Shown here one piece after another: positions 14,989 through 16,694 of a stretch of DNA of 16,694 bases. The stretch covers positions 1 through 16,694 of the forward strand of contig JAPHRB010000122.1 in NCBI GenBank assembly GCA_026197015.1, in the 5' to 3' direction. Positions within the stretch are counted from its first letter, which is position 1. Every line of letters begins with the position of its first letter. Position numbers and translations under genes: made by a program. Source of the DNA: Gammaproteobacteria bacterium (GTDB lineage Bacteria; Pseudomonadota; Gammaproteobacteria; SZUA-229). The notes beneath the pieces are model-generated. The model was not told where the DNA came from, did no database searches, and worked only from the letters and a program-made list of their open reading frames with translations.

Positions 14989-16694
14989 ATGCATCTTGTA
15001 AACACCCAATGGCTAAATGCCATTACGTTATTTTTTATTCTCTGCCTATTATCTCCCGCCGCTTATTCTGACACTCAACAGGATAACTCCACTGTACCTG
15101 AGCAGTTATTAAATAGCATTAACTCGAATAAGTTATGGCAAAACAGTGAATGGCTTAATCTTTTACACTATCAGAAACACGCTGAAGGTGAATACCTGAG
15201 TAATGTTGTAGAGGACAAATTTTTCAATGCAGAAGATGGAAAACAAAACCCTCAGACAGAACTAATTGCCACCCTGCAGGCACTCTATAATACAGACGTC
15301 TCCGTGCCCGATGAACATGCTCAGTGTCGTTTTATCTCCAGACTTAACTGGTTAAATAAACAACTCGACAATGGCTTAACAAAACTACCCACAGTTAACT
15401 GCCCGCTTTATGAAGAATGGCGCAAACTGATGCCCGCTCATAAAGCCACCCTGGTTTTTCCGGCCTATCATCTTAATAGCCCGTCATCTATGTACGGCCA
15501 TACTTTACTTCGCATAGACCCACCAGCTATCGATAACAGTTCGGCCTGGCTGTCTATGGCGGTGAACTTCGGCGCGAACATTAACAATGATGACAACTCA
15601 ATTTTATATGCCTTTAAAGGTCTGTCGGGGGGCTACCCTGGCATTTTCATCGTTACACCATATTACAATAAAATTAAAGAATACAATCGATATGAAAATC
15701 GCGATATCTGGGAATACCCGCTAAACCTGACACCTCAGGAAACCGAGCGCATGGTGTTACATTTATGGGAACTCAAGGAAATTAATTTTAATTATTACTT
15801 TTTCGATGAAAACTGCTCTTACCGATTATTAGAACTTTTACAGGTTGCCCGCCCGGGCCTTGAGTTAACCGATGAGTTTGGCTTAACTGCCATTCCGGTA
15901 GACACTGTTCGAAGCATTGAGAAAGCTGACCTGATAACGGGCATTGTTTACCGCCCTTCCCAGTCGACAAATGTATATTACTTACTCAACCAGCTAAGCA
16001 GTGAACAACAGGACTTTGTTTATCTGCTGTCTCAGGATGCCGATCTGATTAACCACGAAACATTTAAACAGTATGAGCAAGCAACACAAAATATAATACT
16101 CGAGGCCGCATATCACTATTTACGCGTTAGACAAAATGATGAAGTTAGATCAGATAAAATTGCCAAAAATAGTTATAAATTACTCCAGGCCATAAACAAT
16201 GATGCGAATTTCACATCAAAAACTACCGTCTTTAAAGAATCTCAACGACCAGAAAAAGGCCATCTAAGTAAACGTCTAACATTGACTGCAGGTGAAGACG
16301 ATGACCTGAACTATGCCGAAATCGGGTTCCGGATGTCATTCCACAGCCTCGAAGACCCATTAGATGGTTTTCTGGAAGGCGCACAGATCAACCTTGGCAG
16401 TGTTTCAATCCGCGCTTACGAAGATGAAGTGCAGATACAACAGTTTGATATAATTGATATTTTTTCTCTCACGCCCAGAAACCAGTTTTTTCAGCCGCTC
16501 TCCTGGCGAGTATACTCGGGCCTGGAACAGCAGCTCATTAATGGCAGAGACCACCTCACTGGACATGTAACTGCAGGAGCAGGTGTCGCTTATAAACCCT
16601 GGATTCATGGTTATGCCTATGGATTATTAATGACCCGACTTGAACTGAACAGCCAGTTTAGTCGCAATGTCGAGCCGGCACTGGGCATATCAAG
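14989..16694 (+). CDS. DUF4105 (Lnb N-terminal domain-like) envelope protein, 3' end missing
   Basis: This open frame of at least 568 codons begins at ATG 14989 and runs off the right edge without a stop. After a hydrophobic signal-like N-terminus (about residues 10-25, ending SPAAYSD), the periplasmic DUF4105 domain is clear. It has SPSSMYGHTLLRID with His171, a GLSGGYPGIF loop, and YYFFDENCSYRLLELL with Cys276. The His and Cys motifs suggest a papain/NlpC-like catalytic pair. The domain is named after Lnb, a lipoprotein N-acyltransferase of Bacteroides; activity here is unproven. From about residue 425 the sequence turns into alternating strands resembling the C-terminal outer-membrane beta-barrel of longer family members. 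The signal has no Lys or Arg before the hydrophobic core and there is no Shine-Dalgarno, so the start is less certain than the gene. Confidence 0.87.
   Translation, partial: MHLVNTQWLNAITLFFILCLLSPAAYSDTQQDNSTVPEQLLNSINSNKLWQNSEWLNLLHYQKHAEGEYLSNVVEDKFFNAEDGKQNPQTELIATLQALYNTDVSVPDEHAQCRFISRLNWLNKQLDNGLTKLPTVNCPLYEEWRKLMPAHKATLVFPAYHLNSPSSMYGHTLLRIDPPAIDNSSAWLSMAVNFGANINNDDNSILYAFKGLSGGYPGIFIVTPYYNKIKEYNRYENRDIWEYPLNLTPQETERMVLHLWELKEINFNYYFFDENCSYRLLELLQVARPGLELTDEFGLTAIPVDTVRSIEKADLITGIVYRPSQSTNVYYLLNQLSSEQQDFVYLLSQDADLINHETFKQYEQATQNIILEAAYHYLRVRQNDEVRSDKIAKNSYKLLQAINNDANFTSKTTVFKESQRPEKGHLSKRLTLTAGEDDDLNYAEIGFRMSFHSLEDPLDGFLEGAQINLGSVSIRAYEDEVQIQQFDIIDIFSLTPRNQFFQPLSWRVYSGLEQQLINGRDHLTGHVTAGAGVAYKPWIHGYAYGLLMTRLELNSQFSRNVEPALGIS

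Noticed and set aside
15788..16608. Two minus-strand ORFs at the right end
   Set aside because: Both lie opposite the DUF4105 gene, which is open throughout and has clear family motifs.
1..16694. tRNA, rRNA, CRISPR arrays, insertion sequences
   Set aside because: No direct-repeat arrays, transposase motifs or RNA gene sequences were found on reading the window.

Overview
The window looks like a chromosomal segment of a low-to-moderate G+C gammaproteobacterium. The basis is a gsp-type type II secretion (T2SS) operon that includes gspN, a gammaproteobacterial-type GshA, a rhombosortase, and a DUF3015/DUF4105 pair. I cannot name the genus. No tRNA, rRNA, IS element or CRISPR array was found.

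Layout. (1) Positions 1-7051 hold the 3' half of a T2SS operon: gspF (cut by the left edge), then gspG, H, I, J, K, L, M and N. Most junctions from H to M overlap by 1-8 bases, so they are probably translationally coupled. A rhombosortase gene (rrtA) sits between gspF and gspG on the opposite strand, so gspG-N needs its own promoter; an extended -10 is visible 5' of gspG. Rhombosortases process GlyGly-CTERM proteins, which are T2SS cargo, so protease and secretion machine are physically interleaved here. (2) Positions 7056-8411 hold a YkgJ-type Cys-cluster protein, an RDD membrane protein, and a chrA (chromate transporter) remnant whose N- and C-terminal ends are joined after loss of the middle. 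(3) Positions 8448-10061 hold an RluA-family pseudouridine synthase, a 56-residue Cro-like helix-turn-helix ORF upstream of it, and a DUF2244 membrane protein. (4) Positions 10126-12247 hold gshA (glutathione synthesis, TTG start with a tiny overlapping upstream ORF), divergent from an unrecognised 107-residue gene. That gene is preceded by a perfect FNR/Anr-type box placed as expected for an activated promoter. (5) Positions 12574-14269 hold an unrecognised 148-residue protein coupled to a HIT-like protein, convergent with a lipoprotein alpha/beta hydrolase. (6) Positions 14433-16694 hold a secreted DUF3015 protein with a strong intrinsic terminator, then a DUF4105 (Lnb N-terminal domain-like) envelope protein that runs off the right edge.

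The best-supported unusual points are the antisense rhombosortase inside the T2SS operon, the collapsed chrA, the FNR box in front of an orphan gene, and the terminator placed between the DUF3015 and DUF4105 genes. I saw no clear defence system or wholly novel multi-gene machine.
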